Source: Azonexus sp.
Lineage (GTDB): Bacteria; Pseudomonadota; Gammaproteobacteria; Burkholderiales; Rhodocyclaceae
DNA length: 64,000 nucleotides
Reading direction: 5' to 3'
Assembly (NCBI RefSeq): GCF_023150235.1
Contig: NZ_JAKLLH010000013.1
Coordinates: 1 to 64,000 of the forward strand
Part shown: positions 39,668 through 49,134 of the stretch, piece by piece
Numbering within the stretch: the stretch's first letter is position 1
Layout of the letters: every line of letters starts with the position of its first letter
Translations under genes and position numbers: made by a program
Notes under the pieces: generated by a model
Database searches by the model: none
Told to the model about the DNA's origin: nothing
Seen by the model: only the letters and a program-made list of their open reading frames with translations

Positions 39668-40633
39668 ATGAGCCGATTTATCGACCAAATCAAGATCATG
39701 CTCGGGGCTGCGCCGAAAAAGCCCGAAAAAGTCTCCGAGAATGTACAGAAGATCATGTTCCTCAAGTACGAGGACAAGGATCGTTTCGTCAAGGAAAAAC
39801 TCCACGCCCGCGCGCACCACGAAGTCAGCCACAAGTGGCGCAACCGGCGCTGGGCAGTGCTGCTGGCCGTCAATCTCCTCTTCGTTTTCAGCTTCTGGCT
39901 CGACATCCAGTTGCTCGAAGGCGCCCTGACGGCCTCGCGCTTTGCCGGCTTTCACCTGATCGACCTGAACTCCGCCCTGCAGGTGATGCTGGCCCACAAG
40001 CACATCATCGTGAACCTGTTCATCGGCACCTTCACCGTTTTTCTGATCTGGGTGCTGCTCGGCGGGCGTAGTTTTTGTTCCTGGGTCTGCCCCTACCACC
40101 TGCTGGCGGAATGGACCGAAAAGCTGCATCTCAAGCTGGTGGAAAAAAAGATCGTCACCGACCACGAATTTCATCGTGGCGCGCGCACGGTATTCTGGCT
40201 GCTGTTCGGCCTGATGGCGGTGGTGACTGGCTACACCGTGTTCGAGACCCTGTCGCCAACCGGCATCCTGTCGCGGGCGCTGATCTACGGCCCGGGCCTG
40301 GCACTCGGCTGGGTCTTCCTGCTGCTGCTGTTTGAAATCTTCTGGTCGCGCCGCGCCTGGTGCCGCTACGTCTGCCCGATCGGCCTGACCTACGGCGCCG
40401 TCGGCATCATTTCGCCCTTGCAGATCACCTACCACGTCGAACACTGCTTCCACGAAGGCGATTGCCGCAAGGTCTGCCTGGTACCGCACGTCCTCGACGT
40501 GACGGTCAAGGGCCGCGCCGACGAAGAACAGATCGGCCTCGGCCCGGACTGCACCCGTTGCGGCCTGTGCGTCGACACCTGCCCGACCGGTGCCCTGCGC
40601 TTCGAGGTCAAGGGCTTGTCCAAGCTGTTGTGA
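39668..40633 (+). CDS. nosH: NosH, membrane ferredoxin (NapH-like)
   Basis: This is a 321-residue NapH-like protein with four membrane helices. It has two cytoplasmic C-x3-CP motifs (FCSWVCPYHLL and WCRYVCPIGL) and C-terminal 4Fe-4S clusters (CFHEGDCRKVC, CTRCGLCVDTCPTGAL). NosH would oxidise quinol and feed NosG. It is the last nos gene present: no nosF, nosY or nosL follows in the window. A strong bidirectional terminator comes next. Confidence 0.93.
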   Translation: MSRFIDQIKIMLGAAPKKPEKVSENVQKIMFLKYEDKDRFVKEKLHARAHHEVSHKWRNRRWAVLLAVNLLFVFSFWLDIQLLEGALTASRFAGFHLIDLNSALQVMLAHKHIIVNLFIGTFTVFLIWVLLGGRSFCSWVCPYHLLAEWTEKLHLKLVEKKIVTDHEFHRGARTVFWLLFGLMAVVTGYTVFETLSPTGILSRALIYGPGLALGWVFLLLLFEIFWSRRAWCRYVCPIGLTYGAVGIISPLQITYHVEHCFHEGDCRKVCLVPHVLDVTVKGRADEEQIGLGPDCTRCGLCVDTCPTGALRFEVKGLSKLL

Positions 40634-40676
40634 TGCGGGCCTGAGTCGTTTTTGCCGCGCGTGGCGGTGGACCGTA

Positions 40677-40713
40677 AAAAAGGGCCGTGGCGGCAAACGC
40701 CACGGCCCTTTTT
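40677..40713. terminator. Bidirectional terminator between nosH and old yellow enzyme
   Basis: AAAAAGGGCCGTGGCG and its complement enclose a GCAAA loop. The A-run, stem, T-run layout fits termination for both convergent genes. A degraded copy of the iterated palindrome (GGTGGACCGT) adjoins at 40666-40675. Confidence 0.92.
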
Positions 40714-40730
40714 GCTGCAGCGGCCGGAGT

Positions 40731-41813
40731 TCAACCGGCCAGGGTCGGATAATCGGTGTAACCCGCCGCGCCCGGCGAATAGAAGGTTGCCGAGTCGGCC
40801 GCGTTGAGCGCTGCGCCGGCCTTGAACCGGGCCGGCAGGTCGGGGTTGGCGAGGAAAGGCACGCCAAAGGCCACCGCGTCGAGCTGGCCGGCGGCAATCG
40901 CGGCTTCGGCCTCGGCGGCCGAGTAACCCATGTTGCCGATCAGCACACCCTTGAAATTGGCCCGCGCCGGGGTCAGCACGTCGCCTTTCTGCAGACCGAA
41001 GAAATCGCTGCGCATCACATGCAGGTAAGCCAGCCCGAAATCGTTGAGGCGCCCGGCCAGCCAGGCCGTCAGCCCGACCGGATCGCTGTCGATCATGCTG
41101 TTGAAGCTGTTGAGCGGCGAAATCCGCAGCCCGACCCGCTCGCTGCCCCAAACCTTGCACACCGCCTCGGTCACTTCCAGCAGCAGGCGGGCGCGGTTTT
41201 CCAGCGGACCGCCGTAAGGACCGCTGCGGCGATTGGCGCCATCGCGCAGGAACTCGTCGAGCAGGTAGCCGTTGGCGCCATGCACCTCGACCCCGTCGAA
41301 GCCCGCCGCCTTGGCATTGGCGGCCGCCTGGGCGAAGCCGGCGACAATTCCCGGCAGTTCGGCGTCGGCCAGCTCGCGCGGCACGACATAGGGCTGCTTG
41401 CCTTGCGGCGTATGCACTTCGTCGTTTTCGATCGCCAGCGGACTCGGCGCCACCGGCTGCCGACCATCGTTGAGCAGCGGATGGCAGGCGCGACCGCCGT
41501 GCCACAACTGCAGCACGATCTGGCCACCGGCCGCATGCACCGCATCGGTCACCTGTTTCCAGCCGGCGATCTGCGCCGGCGAATAGATCCCCGGCTCCTT
41601 CCAGAAAGCCGAATTACCCTCCATCGCCATCGTCGCCTCGGCGATCAGCAGGCCGGCGCTCGCTCGTTGTGCATAATGTTCGGCCATCAGCGCGCCCGGC
41701 ACATGCCCCGGCTCAGCGCGGCAGCGGGTCAACGGCGCCATCAGGATACGGTTGGGCAAACGCAAGGCACCGGCGCGCAGCGGTTCGAAGAGAACGTTCG
41801 GAGTTTGACTCAT
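40731..41813 (-). CDS. Old yellow enzyme / alkene reductase (NemA-like)
   Basis: This is a 360-residue FMN-dependent TIM-barrel enzyme. The family features are LAPLTRxRA as LMAPLTRCRAEPG, GQIVLQLWHGGRA, FDGVEVHGANGYLLDEFL with His and Asn for substrate, and RSGPYGG. It reduces electrophilic alkenes, and some relatives reduce nitrate esters, using NADPH. I start at ATG 41813 (MSQTPNVLFEPLR), which is within typical length. It sits alone, convergent with nosH and divergent from bioF. Confidence 0.9.
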   Translation of the reverse strand: MSQTPNVLFEPLRAGALRLPNRILMAPLTRCRAEPGHVPGALMAEHYAQRASAGLLIAEATMAMEGNSAFWKEPGIYSPAQIAGWKQVTDAVHAAGGQIVLQLWHGGRACHPLLNDGRQPVAPSPLAIENDEVHTPQGKQPYVVPRELADAELPGIVAGFAQAAANAKAAGFDGVEVHGANGYLLDEFLRDGANRRSGPYGGPLENRARLLLEVTEAVCKVWGSERVGLRISPLNSFNSMIDSDPVGLTAWLAGRLNDFGLAYLHVMRSDFFGLQKGDVLTPARANFKGVLIGNMGYSAAEAEAAIAAGQLDAVAFGVPFLANPDLPARFKAGAALNAADSATFYSPGAAGYTDYPTLAG

Positions 41814-41892
41814 GGCATGTTTCCAGCGGCAAAGAGGTCTAAGAAAGCGGCGTCCGGCAGGAGTTCCCGCCGACCGGATTTTGCCTTGGCGA

Positions 41893-41906
41893 CACGGTCG
41901 ACCGTG
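41893..41906. repeat. Iterated palindrome ACGGTCGACCGT, copy 4
   Basis: A 14-bp perfect palindrome CACGGTCGACCGTG lies between the divergent old yellow enzyme and bioF genes, with TTTTGCC to its left and CAAAC to its right. Confidence 0.8.
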
Positions 41907-42000
41907 CAAACAGTGACTTTCCGGTACGCCATCGGCAGCGGCAAAATGTTACCCTCCCGCTCTTTCGTTTGTCTTGCCTTCCTTCACCCGCATCCGCCCG

Positions 42001-43200
42001 ATGAGTCTCGAACCGCTGTCCGCCGTCCCCCCGTCGTCACTCGAAACACGGCTGCTCGCCCATCTCGCCGAGCTCGACAGCAGCGGTCTGCGCCGTCGCC
42101 GGCGGCTACTGGCCAGCCCCTGCGGCCGCGAAGTCACGGTCGACGGGCAAAAATTGCTTAATTTCGCCAGCAACGACTACCTCGGCCTGGCCAGCGACCC
42201 GCGCCTCGCCGCTGCGCTGGCCGAAGGCGCCGGGCAATGGGGCGCCGGCAGCGGCGCGGCACACCTGGTCAGCGGTCACATGCAGGCGCACGAAGACCTG
42301 GAACAGGCGCTGGCCGCCTTCGTCGGCTTTCCCCGCGTGCTCAGCTTTGCCACCGGCTATCTGGCCAACATCGCCGTCACTCCGACCTTTGCCGGCCGTG
42401 GCGCCGCCGTGTTCGCCGACAAGCTCAACCACGCCTCGCTGATCGACGCGATGCAACTGGCCAAGGCGCAGGGCGCCGAGGTCCACCGCTACGCCCATAA
42501 CGACATGGCCGCGCTGGCGCAACTGTTGGAAAAAAGCCCGGCCGCCAGCAAGCTGATCGTCACCGACGCCGTCTTCAGCATGGACGGCGACCTGGCCCCG
42601 CTCAACGAGTTGTTTGCCCTCGCCGAAGCGTACGACGCCTGGCTGGTGATCGACGACGCCCACGGCTTCGGCGTACTCGGGCCACACGGCGAAGGCAGCC
42701 TGGCGCATTGCCGCCTGCCCTACCATCCGCGCCTGCTGCTGATGGGCACGCTGGGCAAGGCCGCCGGCGTCGGCGGCGCCTTCGTCGCCGGTTCGGAAAC
42801 CGCCATCGACTACCTGCTCAATTGCGGTCGCGGCTACATCTTCACCACCGCCGCGCCGCCAGCCGTCGCCTGCGCGCTGCACGCCAGCCTGCGCCTGATC
42901 GCCGCCGGCGACGACCTGCGCACCCGGCTGCAGGCGCACATCGCGCAATTGCGCGCCGGCCTCGCCGGCCTGCCGTGGACCTTGCTGCCGTCGGATACCG
43001 CGATCCAGCCGCTGATCGTCGGCGACAACCAGGCTGCGCTGCAACTCGCCGATGCCTTGCGCCAGCGCGGGCTGTGGACGCCGGCGATCCGCCCGCCGAC
43101 CGTGCCCAAGGGCAGCGCCCGGCTGCGCATTTCGCTGTCGGCCGGACACACCGCCGACGACATCGAACGCCTGATCACCGCCTTGAAGGAACTCGCATGA
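42001..43200 (+). CDS. bioF: 8-amino-7-oxononanoate synthase
   Basis: This 399-residue PLP enzyme joins pimeloyl-ACP and L-alanine in biotin synthesis. It shows FASNDYLGLASDP, HLVSGH, the PLP-aspartate loop VIDDAHGFGVLG and the Schiff-base lysine in LMGTLGKAAGVGG. It starts at ATG 42001. The stop overlaps bioH as ATGA. It opens bioF-bioH-bioC-bioD; bioA and bioB are not in the window. Confidence 0.96.
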   Translation: MSLEPLSAVPPSSLETRLLAHLAELDSSGLRRRRRLLASPCGREVTVDGQKLLNFASNDYLGLASDPRLAAALAEGAGQWGAGSGAAHLVSGHMQAHEDLEQALAAFVGFPRVLSFATGYLANIAVTPTFAGRGAAVFADKLNHASLIDAMQLAKAQGAEVHRYAHNDMAALAQLLEKSPAASKLIVTDAVFSMDGDLAPLNELFALAEAYDAWLVIDDAHGFGVLGPHGEGSLAHCRLPYHPRLLLMGTLGKAAGVGGAFVAGSETAIDYLLNCGRGYIFTTAAPPAVACALHASLRLIAAGDDLRTRLQAHIAQLRAGLAGLPWTLLPSDTAIQPLIVGDNQAALQLADALRQRGLWTPAIRPPTVPKGSARLRISLSAGHTADDIERLITALKELA

Positions 43201-43922
43201 CTGCTCCGCTGTTTTTCATTCCCGGCTGGTGTCTCGGCCGCGGCCCGCTGCAATCCACGGTCGACGCGCTCAACGGGCAATTTCTCGACCTCCCCGGTTA
43301 CCGCAACACCGCCGACGGCACCCCGCCGATCGATGACTTTGCCGCCGCCGTTGCCCATTACGCCGAGCGTCTGCCGCCCGGCGCGACGCTGGCCGGCTGG
43401 TCGATTGGCGCGCAGCTGGCGCTGGCGGTAGCGGCACAAGCCCCGGCCAAGGTCGGCAAGCTGCTGCTGGTCGCCGGCACCACCTCCTTCGTCCAGCGCG
43501 ACGGCTGGCCACAGGCCATGCCGCCGGTGGCGCTCGCCGAATTCACCGCCGCCATGGCCGCCGATGCCGAAGCCATGCTGCCGCGCTTCGTCGGTGGCTT
43601 CAACCGGGGCGATGTGCGTGCCAAGGAAGTCACCCGCATCCTGCTCGACCAGGCCGACCCACGCCCGGCCAGTGAAGTGCTGCAAAGTGGCCTGCGCTGG
43701 CTGGCCGAGGTCGATTTGCGCCCGCTCGCGCCGCAGGTGCAGGCACCGACCCTGCTGCTGCACGGCGCAGCCGACCCGCTGATGCCGCAAGGCGCCGCCG
43801 AAGCGCTGGCAGCGCTGATCCCCGGTGCCCGCCTTGAGCTGTTCGCCGAATGCGCACACGCGCCGTTCATTTCGCGCCCGGACGAATTCCTCGCCCGTGC
43901 CCGTGCCTTCATCGATGCCTGA
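43197..43922 (+). CDS. bioH: Pimeloyl-ACP methyl ester esterase
   Basis: This 241-residue alpha/beta hydrolase removes the methyl ester from pimeloyl-ACP, closing the BioC-BioH route. The oxyanion region is FIPGWCLG, the nucleophile Ser lies in AGWSIGAQLAL, Asp in LLLHGAADPLMP and His in AECAHAPFI. It overlaps bioF by ATGA at its start and bioC by 8 bases at its end. Confidence 0.93.
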   Translation: MTAPLFFIPGWCLGRGPLQSTVDALNGQFLDLPGYRNTADGTPPIDDFAAAVAHYAERLPPGATLAGWSIGAQLALAVAAQAPAKVGKLLLVAGTTSFVQRDGWPQAMPPVALAEFTAAMAADAEAMLPRFVGGFNRGDVRAKEVTRILLDQADPRPASEVLQSGLRWLAEVDLRPLAPQVQAPTLLLHGAADPLMPQGAAEALAALIPGARLELFAECAHAPFISRPDEFLARARAFIDA

Positions 43923-44694
43923 GCAACCCGCCAAGTCCCGGGTCCGCGCCGCTTTCGAGCGTGCCGCCGAAAGCTACGACAGCGCCGCGGCAGTCCAGCG
44001 GCGGATCTGCCAGCAGTTGTGCGCGCAATTGCCGGAGGCCTTTTCCCCCCGCCAGGTGCTCGATGCCGGCTGCGGTACCGGTTACGCCCTGAACCTGCTG
44101 CGACAGCGCTTTCCGCTGGCGCAGTATCTGGCGCTCGACTTTTCCCCGGCCATGTTGCAACGCTGTCTCGACAGCCAGCCGGGAAAAACGCTGGCACTGG
44201 CTGGCGATATCGAGCAACTGCCCTTGGCCGACGCCAGCGTCGACCTCTACTGGTCGAGCCTGGCCGTGCAATGGTGCGATCTCGGACGAGCCCTGGCCGA
44301 GGCTCGGCGAGTACTCAAACCGGGCGGCGCGCTGGCCCTGGCAACCCTGGGGCCGGCCACCTTCGCCGAATTGCGTGCCGCCTTCGCCGACGTCGACCGG
44401 CATGCGCACACCCTGAGTTTCCTTGAAGCCCGCGAGGTGGCACGCCTCGCCGACCGTAGCGGCTTTACCACGGTCGACGTCGGCATTCACCGGGAAACCG
44501 CGCACTATCCGGACTTCCCCGCCCTGCTCCGCGCCGTCAAGGCCGTCGGTGCCAACCAGATCGGTGCCGGGCGGCGTACCGGCCTGCTCGGGCGCAGTGC
44601 CTTTGCCCGTGCCGCCGCCGCTGCCGAAAGCGGTCGCCAGCCCGAGGGGCTCCCTCTCGGCTACGAAGCGATTCTCCTGCTTGCCCGTGCCTGA
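43915..44694 (+). CDS. bioC: Malonyl-ACP O-methyltransferase
   Basis: This 259-residue SAM methyltransferase starts the pimelate chain by methylating malonyl-ACP. SAM motif I is VLDAGCGTGYALN, and ARRVLKPGGALALATLG is a typical motif III/post-III. The start is ATG 43915 inside the bioH end. bioD follows after 45 bases. Confidence 0.92.
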   Translation: MPEQPAKSRVRAAFERAAESYDSAAAVQRRICQQLCAQLPEAFSPRQVLDAGCGTGYALNLLRQRFPLAQYLALDFSPAMLQRCLDSQPGKTLALAGDIEQLPLADASVDLYWSSLAVQWCDLGRALAEARRVLKPGGALALATLGPATFAELRAAFADVDRHAHTLSFLEAREVARLADRSGFTTVDVGIHRETAHYPDFPALLRAVKAVGANQIGAGRRTGLLGRSAFARAAAAAESGRQPEGLPLGYEAILLLARA

Positions 44695-44739
44695 CCCCCA
44701 CGCACCACCGCCTGCCGCCCCCTTGACCCACAACACCCC

Positions 44740-45438
44740 ATGACCGCTCAGCCCGCTCCCGCCTACTTCGTCGCCGGCACCGATACCGAGATCGGCAAGA
44801 CCTTCGTCAGTTGCGCCCTGATCCAGCGGGCCGCCCAGCACGGACTGCGCGCCGGAGGGCTGAAGCCGATAGCCGCCGGTACCGACGCCGCAGGCAGAAA
44901 CGAGGATGTCGAACAACTACTGGCAGCCAGCAATACCGCCCTGCCCCTCGATCTGGTCAATCGCTACCGTTTTCGTGCCGCCGTCGCGCCACATATTGCC
45001 GCCCGCGACGAAGACATCGCCATCCATTTTCCGGCAATTGCCGCAGACCTCGCGCAGGCACGCGGGCAGAGCGATTTCCTGATTGTCGAGGGCGTCGGCG
45101 GTTTTCGCGTGCCGCTGGGCGTGGACCGTGACGGTCGCCCGCAGGACAGCGCCGACCTCGCGCAAGCACTCGGCTTGCCCCTCATTTTTGTCGTCGGCAT
45201 GCGCCTGGGGTGCATCAACCACTGCCTGCTCAGTATCGAGGCCATTCAGGCACGCGGCTTGAACCTGGCCGGCTGGGTCGCCAACCGGGTCGATCCGGAG
45301 ATGTCGCGCTTCGACGACAATCTGCATACCCTGCAATCGCTGCTTCCCGCACCGCTGCTAGGCTGCATTCCCCACGCACCGGCTGGCGGCGCCGCTGGCG
45401 CTGCCCGGCATCTGCGCCTGCCCGGCGAACGGATTTAG
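44740..45438 (+). CDS. bioD: Dethiobiotin synthetase
   Basis: This is a 232-residue ATP-dependent enzyme that closes the ureido ring of dethiobiotin. The P-loop is GTDTEIGKT, and the CO2/DAPA region is ADLAQALGLPLIFVVGMRLGC-like. It follows bioC and ends the biotin block, 25 bases from the convergent Hpt gene. Fully typical. Confidence 0.95.
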   Translation: MTAQPAPAYFVAGTDTEIGKTFVSCALIQRAAQHGLRAGGLKPIAAGTDAAGRNEDVEQLLAASNTALPLDLVNRYRFRAAVAPHIAARDEDIAIHFPAIAADLAQARGQSDFLIVEGVGGFRVPLGVDRDGRPQDSADLAQALGLPLIFVVGMRLGCINHCLLSIEAIQARGLNLAGWVANRVDPEMSRFDDNLHTLQSLLPAPLLGCIPHAPAGGAAGAARHLRLPGERI

Positions 45439-45463
45439 CGGCAAACCGGGCAAACCGGGCGGA

Positions 45464-45811
45464 TCAGACCGCCGCTTCCTGGCGCAGGACGGAAGCCACC
45501 AGGCGGACCCTGGCCAGCAAGCCTTCGACCGCAGTGTCGAGATGGGCCACTTCCCCGTTTTTCGCCTTCTGTTCGATCCACAGCGCCTCGGCCGCGCCAT
45601 CCTCGTCGGACATCGTCGACAGCAAACCCTTGATCGTGTGCGCCTCGCGCCGCAAAGTCGCCGCATCGCCACTGGCGTATGCCGCACTCAGGGCCGCACA
45701 GTTACCGTCCACGTCCTCGAGGAACATGTCGATCATCATCGCGAGAATTTCCTCGTCGCCTCCGAGGCGGTCGAGGATCAAGCCGCGGTCAAGCACAAAG
45801 GGCTTGCTCAT
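45464..45811 (-). CDS. Hpt phosphotransfer protein
   Basis: This 115-residue four-helix Hpt module has the phosphorylatable His in REAHTIKGLLSTM. Such proteins pass phosphate between hybrid kinases and receiver domains. The neighbouring gene upstream on the same strand, a receiver-HD-GYP protein, is the likely partner; about 120 bp separate them. No kinase gene is adjacent. Confidence 0.85.
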   Translation of the reverse strand: MSKPFVLDRGLILDRLGGDEEILAMMIDMFLEDVDGNCAALSAAYASGDAATLRREAHTIKGLLSTMSDEDGAAEALWIEQKAKNGEVAHLDTAVEGLLARVRLVASVLRQEAAV

Positions 45812-45932
45812 TCGGTTCTCCCGGTCCGCACGCAGCCAGCGGCGGACCCGTCATGGTTCAAGTTATCCGGGAAGTCTAGCAGTCCGCCGACCGACAGGGC
45901 AAAAACGCCGGCCGGCCGACATTCGCGCTGGT

Positions 45933-46985
45933 TTACATCATGACCGGCTCGGCGTCCTGGAAACGGGCGCGGATTTCCAGCACCTGATCCCAGGCCGCCA
46001 GCAGGGCGTCGACACAAGCGGGGTCGAAGTGAGCGCCACGACCTTCCTTCAGCAGGCCCACCGCATCCTCCAGGGTCCAGGCGGGCTTGTATGGACGCTC
46101 CGAGGTCAAGGCATCGAAAACATCGGCGACGGCGACGATACGCCCGAAAATCGGAATCTGCTCGCCGGCCAGGGCATTGGGATAGCCGCTGCCGTCGAAT
46201 TTTTCGTGATGCGACAAGGCAATCTCGGCGCCGGCGTGCAGGATTTCGGAAGCACTGTCTTTCAGCAACTCGTAGCCCATGCGGGCATGCTGCTTCATGA
46301 TTTCGAATTCCTCCGGCGTCAGGCGTGCCGGCTTCAGGAGAATGGCGTCGGGAATGCCGATCTTGCCGACATCGTGCAGCGGTGCCGCCTCGAGCAGGAG
46401 TTTCTGGCGGTCGGCATCGAGACCGAGCTGCTTTCCGATCAGCAGCGAATAGTGCGCCATGCGCTGGATATGTGCCCCGGTCTCGGGGTCGCGGAACTCC
46501 GCCGCCCGCGACATGCGGTAGATCAGTTCCTGCTCGCGCGCCAGAATGGCCTGGGTACGTTCATCGACCATCCTCGCCAGGTGACGTGTCCAGTCCTCCT
46601 GAAATTTCTGACCATTGCGCAGATTGAGCATGTTGCGTACACGCGCCGAAAATTCGATGCGGTCGATGGGCTTGGTGAGAAAATCGTTGGCCCCGCCCTG
46701 CAGAACCTGGTAACGCACTTCTTTTTGATCGTTGGCGGTGACCATCAGGACGGGAATTTCCCCGGCACCACCCAGAGCGCGAAAAGCGGCGATGAACTGC
46801 TGACCGTTGAGGTCCGGCATCATGTAATCGACGATCACCAGATCCGGAATCGTCTGCCGGCACCAGTCGAGCGCCGCTTGCGGATGCTCGAAAAGCACCG
46901 GCTCGCAATCGCCCAACTTCTGCACCAGTGCCTTGATCAGGGTCAGGTTGATTGGACTGTCGTCAACGATGAGAACGGTATTCAT
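45933..46985 (-). CDS. Response regulator with HD-GYP phosphodiesterase domain
   Basis: This 350-residue protein has a receiver domain at about 1-125 ([18 protein letters not shown] with the phospho-Asp, LTKPID with Lys). A short helical linker follows, then an HD-GYP domain with HDVGKIGIP and [11 protein letters not shown]. It probably hydrolyses cyclic-di-GMP under control of phosphorylation, perhaps via the Hpt protein next door. It starts at ATG 46985, 52 bases from the divergent yciB. Confidence 0.93.
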   Translation of the reverse strand: MNTVLIVDDSPINLTLIKALVQKLGDCEPVLFEHPQAALDWCRQTIPDLVIVDYMMPDLNGQQFIAAFRALGGAGEIPVLMVTANDQKEVRYQVLQGGANDFLTKPIDRIEFSARVRNMLNLRNGQKFQEDWTRHLARMVDERTQAILAREQELIYRMSRAAEFRDPETGAHIQRMAHYSLLIGKQLGLDADRQKLLLEAAPLHDVGKIGIPDAILLKPARLTPEEFEIMKQHARMGYELLKDSASEILHAGAEIALSHHEKFDGSGYPNALAGEQIPIFGRIVAVADVFDALTSERPYKPAWTLEDAVGLLKEGRGAHFDPACVDALLAAWDQVLEIRARFQDAEPVMM

Positions 46986-47037
46986 GGGCCGCCTGCCTGC
47001 GAATGGAGGAAGAGCCTGCAAGTATATAATGCCGGCC

Positions 47038-47646
47038 ATGAAACTACTTTTCGATCTCTTTCCCGTCATCCTCTTCTTCGCCAGCTTCAAGTATGCGGAG
47101 AAGCACCCGGAACAGGCTATCGACTGGCTGACCTCCTTGCTCGGGCAAGCTCCGGGCGATGGAAAACAGGCGCCGATCCTGCTTGCGACACTGGTAGTCA
47201 TTGCCGCCACCGTCGGCCAGATCCTCTGGGTCCGCCTGCGCCACGGACGAGTGGACAAGATGCTCTGGCTCAGCCTGGTGCTGGTCGTCGTCTTCGGCAG
47301 CCTGACGCTGATCTTCCAGGACGAGACCTTCATCAAGTGGAAGCCGACCATCCTCTACTGGGCATTCGCGGGTAGCCTGGTCTTCAGCTCGCTGGTGCTC
47401 AAGAAAAACGCCATCCGCAGCATGCTCGGCGAGCAGTTGAGCCTGCCGGAGCCGGTCTGGGAAACGCTCCGTCGCGCCTGGATCGGTTTTTTCAGCGGCA
47501 TGGGCGTGCTCAACCTGCTCATTGCCTACAACTTTTCCACCGACACCTGGGTCAATTTCAAACTTTTCGGCGGCATGGGCCTGATGCTGGCCTTCGTTCT
47601 CGCCCAAGGCATGCTGCTCTCCAAATATATCGAGGAAGAAAAATAA
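47038..47646 (+). CDS. yciB: Inner membrane septation protein YciB/IspZ
   Basis: This 202-residue membrane protein starts [19 protein letters not shown] with about five helices and the family stretch [14 protein letters not shown]. It affects septation and envelope synthesis in other bacteria. ATG 47038 is used. The stop overlaps the YciI start as TAATG, so yciB-yciI-bolA are translated together. Confidence 0.92.
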   Translation: MKLLFDLFPVILFFASFKYAEKHPEQAIDWLTSLLGQAPGDGKQAPILLATLVVIAATVGQILWVRLRHGRVDKMLWLSLVLVVVFGSLTLIFQDETFIKWKPTILYWAFAGSLVFSSLVLKKNAIRSMLGEQLSLPEPVWETLRRAWIGFFSGMGVLNLLIAYNFSTDTWVNFKLFGGMGLMLAFVLAQGMLLSKYIEEEK

Positions 47647-47948
47647 TGTTCTACGCCATCATTGCCGAAGATCGTGCCGGCACGCTCGAACAGCGTCTGG
47701 CCGCTCGTCCCGACCATCTCGCCCGCCTGCAGGCACTGCAGGCCGAAGGGCGTCTCTTCGTTGCCGGCCCCTGCCCGGCCATCGACTCGCCGGACCCCGG
47801 TCCGGCCGGCTTCAGCGGCAGCCTGATCATCGCCGAATTCGCCTCGCTCGAGGCCGCGCGCAGCTGGGCCGACGCCGACCCTTACATTGCCGCCGGCGTC
47901 TATGAGCAGGTGACGGTCAAGCCCTTCCGGAAAGCCCTGCCGGCATGA
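47646..47948 (+). CDS. yciI: YciI-like protein
   Basis: This 100-residue ferredoxin-like-fold protein starts [15 protein letters not shown] and has the family [24 protein letters not shown] and [17 protein letters not shown]. The His-Asp pair (ARPDHL) is kept. The function is unknown, though some relatives are lyases. It is embedded between yciB and bolA and overlaps both by a few bases. Confidence 0.9.
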   Translation: MFYAIIAEDRAGTLEQRLAARPDHLARLQALQAEGRLFVAGPCPAIDSPDPGPAGFSGSLIIAEFASLEAARSWADADPYIAAGVYEQVTVKPFRKALPA

Positions 47949-48208
47949 GCGACCGGATCGCCACCCTGCGTGCCCGGCTGGCGGTACTCGAACCGCAGCG
48001 CCTGGAAATCGTCGACGATTCGCATCGCCATGCCGGCCACGCCGGCGCCCGCGAAGGCGGCCACTATCGCCTGCACATCGTTTCCCGGCATTTTTGCGGC
48101 CAATCAACCCTGGCACGCCACCGCCTGATTTATGATGCGGTCGGCGACCTGATGCGCAACGGCATTCATGCCCTGATCATCGTCGCCCTCAGCCCCGAAG
48201 AAACCTGA
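47945..48208 (+). CDS. bolA: BolA-family protein
   Basis: This 87-residue BolA protein has [12 protein letters not shown] and [10 protein letters not shown], followed by HRLIYDAV and [12 protein letters not shown]. BolA works with monothiol glutaredoxins in iron-sulfur trafficking and stress morphology; histidines in these stretches bind the cluster. It overlaps yciI by ATGA and is followed by the peptidyl-prolyl isomerase gene after 37 bases. Confidence 0.92.
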   Translation: MSDRIATLRARLAVLEPQRLEIVDDSHRHAGHAGAREGGHYRLHIVSRHFCGQSTLARHRLIYDAVGDLMRNGIHALIIVALSPEET

Positions 48209-48245
48209 TTTTTGCCTTACACGACCCCCATCGAGGTAGTTTTCC

Positions 48246-49037
48246 ATGCGTAACATCTCCCGTCTGTCCGCCCTGCTTGTTGCAGGCGCCATCGTCTCCC
48301 TGCCGGCACTGGCCGCCGACAAGGGGAAGGCCTTTGCCACGGTCAACGGCCAGGCCATCCCGAATTCCGTTTATGAAGCCTTCAGCAGCGAGCAAAAGGC
48401 ACAGGGCGCGGCCGATTCGCCCGAATTGCAAGCCGCGATCCGCGAGGAACTGATCCGCCGCGAAGTCCTGGCACAGGAAGCCAAGAGGAAGGGCTTGGAC
48501 AAGAACCCCGGCATCCAGGGCCAGATCGAACTGGCACGCCAGGCCGTGCTGATCCGCGCCCTGCTCTCCGAGCACGTTGGCGCCAACCCGGTCAGCGAAG
48601 CGCAACTGCGTGCCGAATACGACGCCATCAAGGCCGGCCTGGGCAATACCGAATACAAGTCGCGGCATATCCTGGTCGAAAGCGAGGAACAGGCAAAGGC
48701 CATCGTCGCCAAGCTGGACAAGGGTGAAAAACTCGCCGACCTCGCCAAGCAGTCGAAGGATCCCGGCTCGCGCGACAACGGCGGCGATCTCGGCTGGAGC
48801 AGCCCCGGCGCCTACGTCAAGCCCTTTGCCGATGCCCTTTCGCAACTGAAGAAAGGCGAGTACACCAAGACTCCGGTCAAGAGCGACTTCGGTTACCACG
48901 TCATTCAGCTCGACGATACCCGCGCCCTGAACCCGCCCGCCTTCGACCAGTTGAAGCAGCAACTCCAGCAACGCGCCCATCAGCAACAAGTGGAAAAACT
49001 GGTCAAGGAATTGCGCGCCAAGGCCAAGGTCAACTGA
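48246..49037 (+). CDS. Periplasmic parvulin-type peptidyl-prolyl isomerase
   Basis: This is a 263-residue exported PpiC/SurA-like protein. The signal peptide is MRNISRLSALLVAGAIVSLPALA. An N-terminal SurA_N-like helical part follows, then a parvulin domain (about 125-225) with SRHILVESEEQA, GGDLGWSSPG and FGYHVIQLDD. It probably helps fold outer-membrane or periplasmic proteins. A terminator follows 48 bases after its stop. Confidence 0.92.
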   Translation: MRNISRLSALLVAGAIVSLPALAADKGKAFATVNGQAIPNSVYEAFSSEQKAQGAADSPELQAAIREELIRREVLAQEAKRKGLDKNPGIQGQIELARQAVLIRALLSEHVGANPVSEAQLRAEYDAIKAGLGNTEYKSRHILVESEEQAKAIVAKLDKGEKLADLAKQSKDPGSRDNGGDLGWSSPGAYVKPFADALSQLKKGEYTKTPVKSDFGYHVIQLDDTRALNPPAFDQLKQQLQQRAHQQQVEKLVKELRAKAKVN

Positions 49038-49084
49038 GCCGACATCGCGGCGGACCTCCCTTGTTCCCGCCACCGGATGCTCAC

Positions 49085-49113
49085 TGCCCGCCCGCCGGCG
49101 GGCATTTCTTTTT
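49085..49113 (+). terminator. Intrinsic terminator after the isomerase gene
   Basis: TGCCCGCC/GGCGGGCA with a CGCC loop is followed by TTTCTTTTT. This separates yciB-yciI-bolA-ppiC from the following EAL-HDOD gene. Confidence 0.9.
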
Positions 49114-49134
49114 GTCGACGCCAGGAGAGTCCTC

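Noticed and set aside
40666-40675. Sixth copy of the iterated palindrome
   Set aside because: GGTGGACCGT has a central mismatch and the left half is lost; it is counted only as a degenerate relic.
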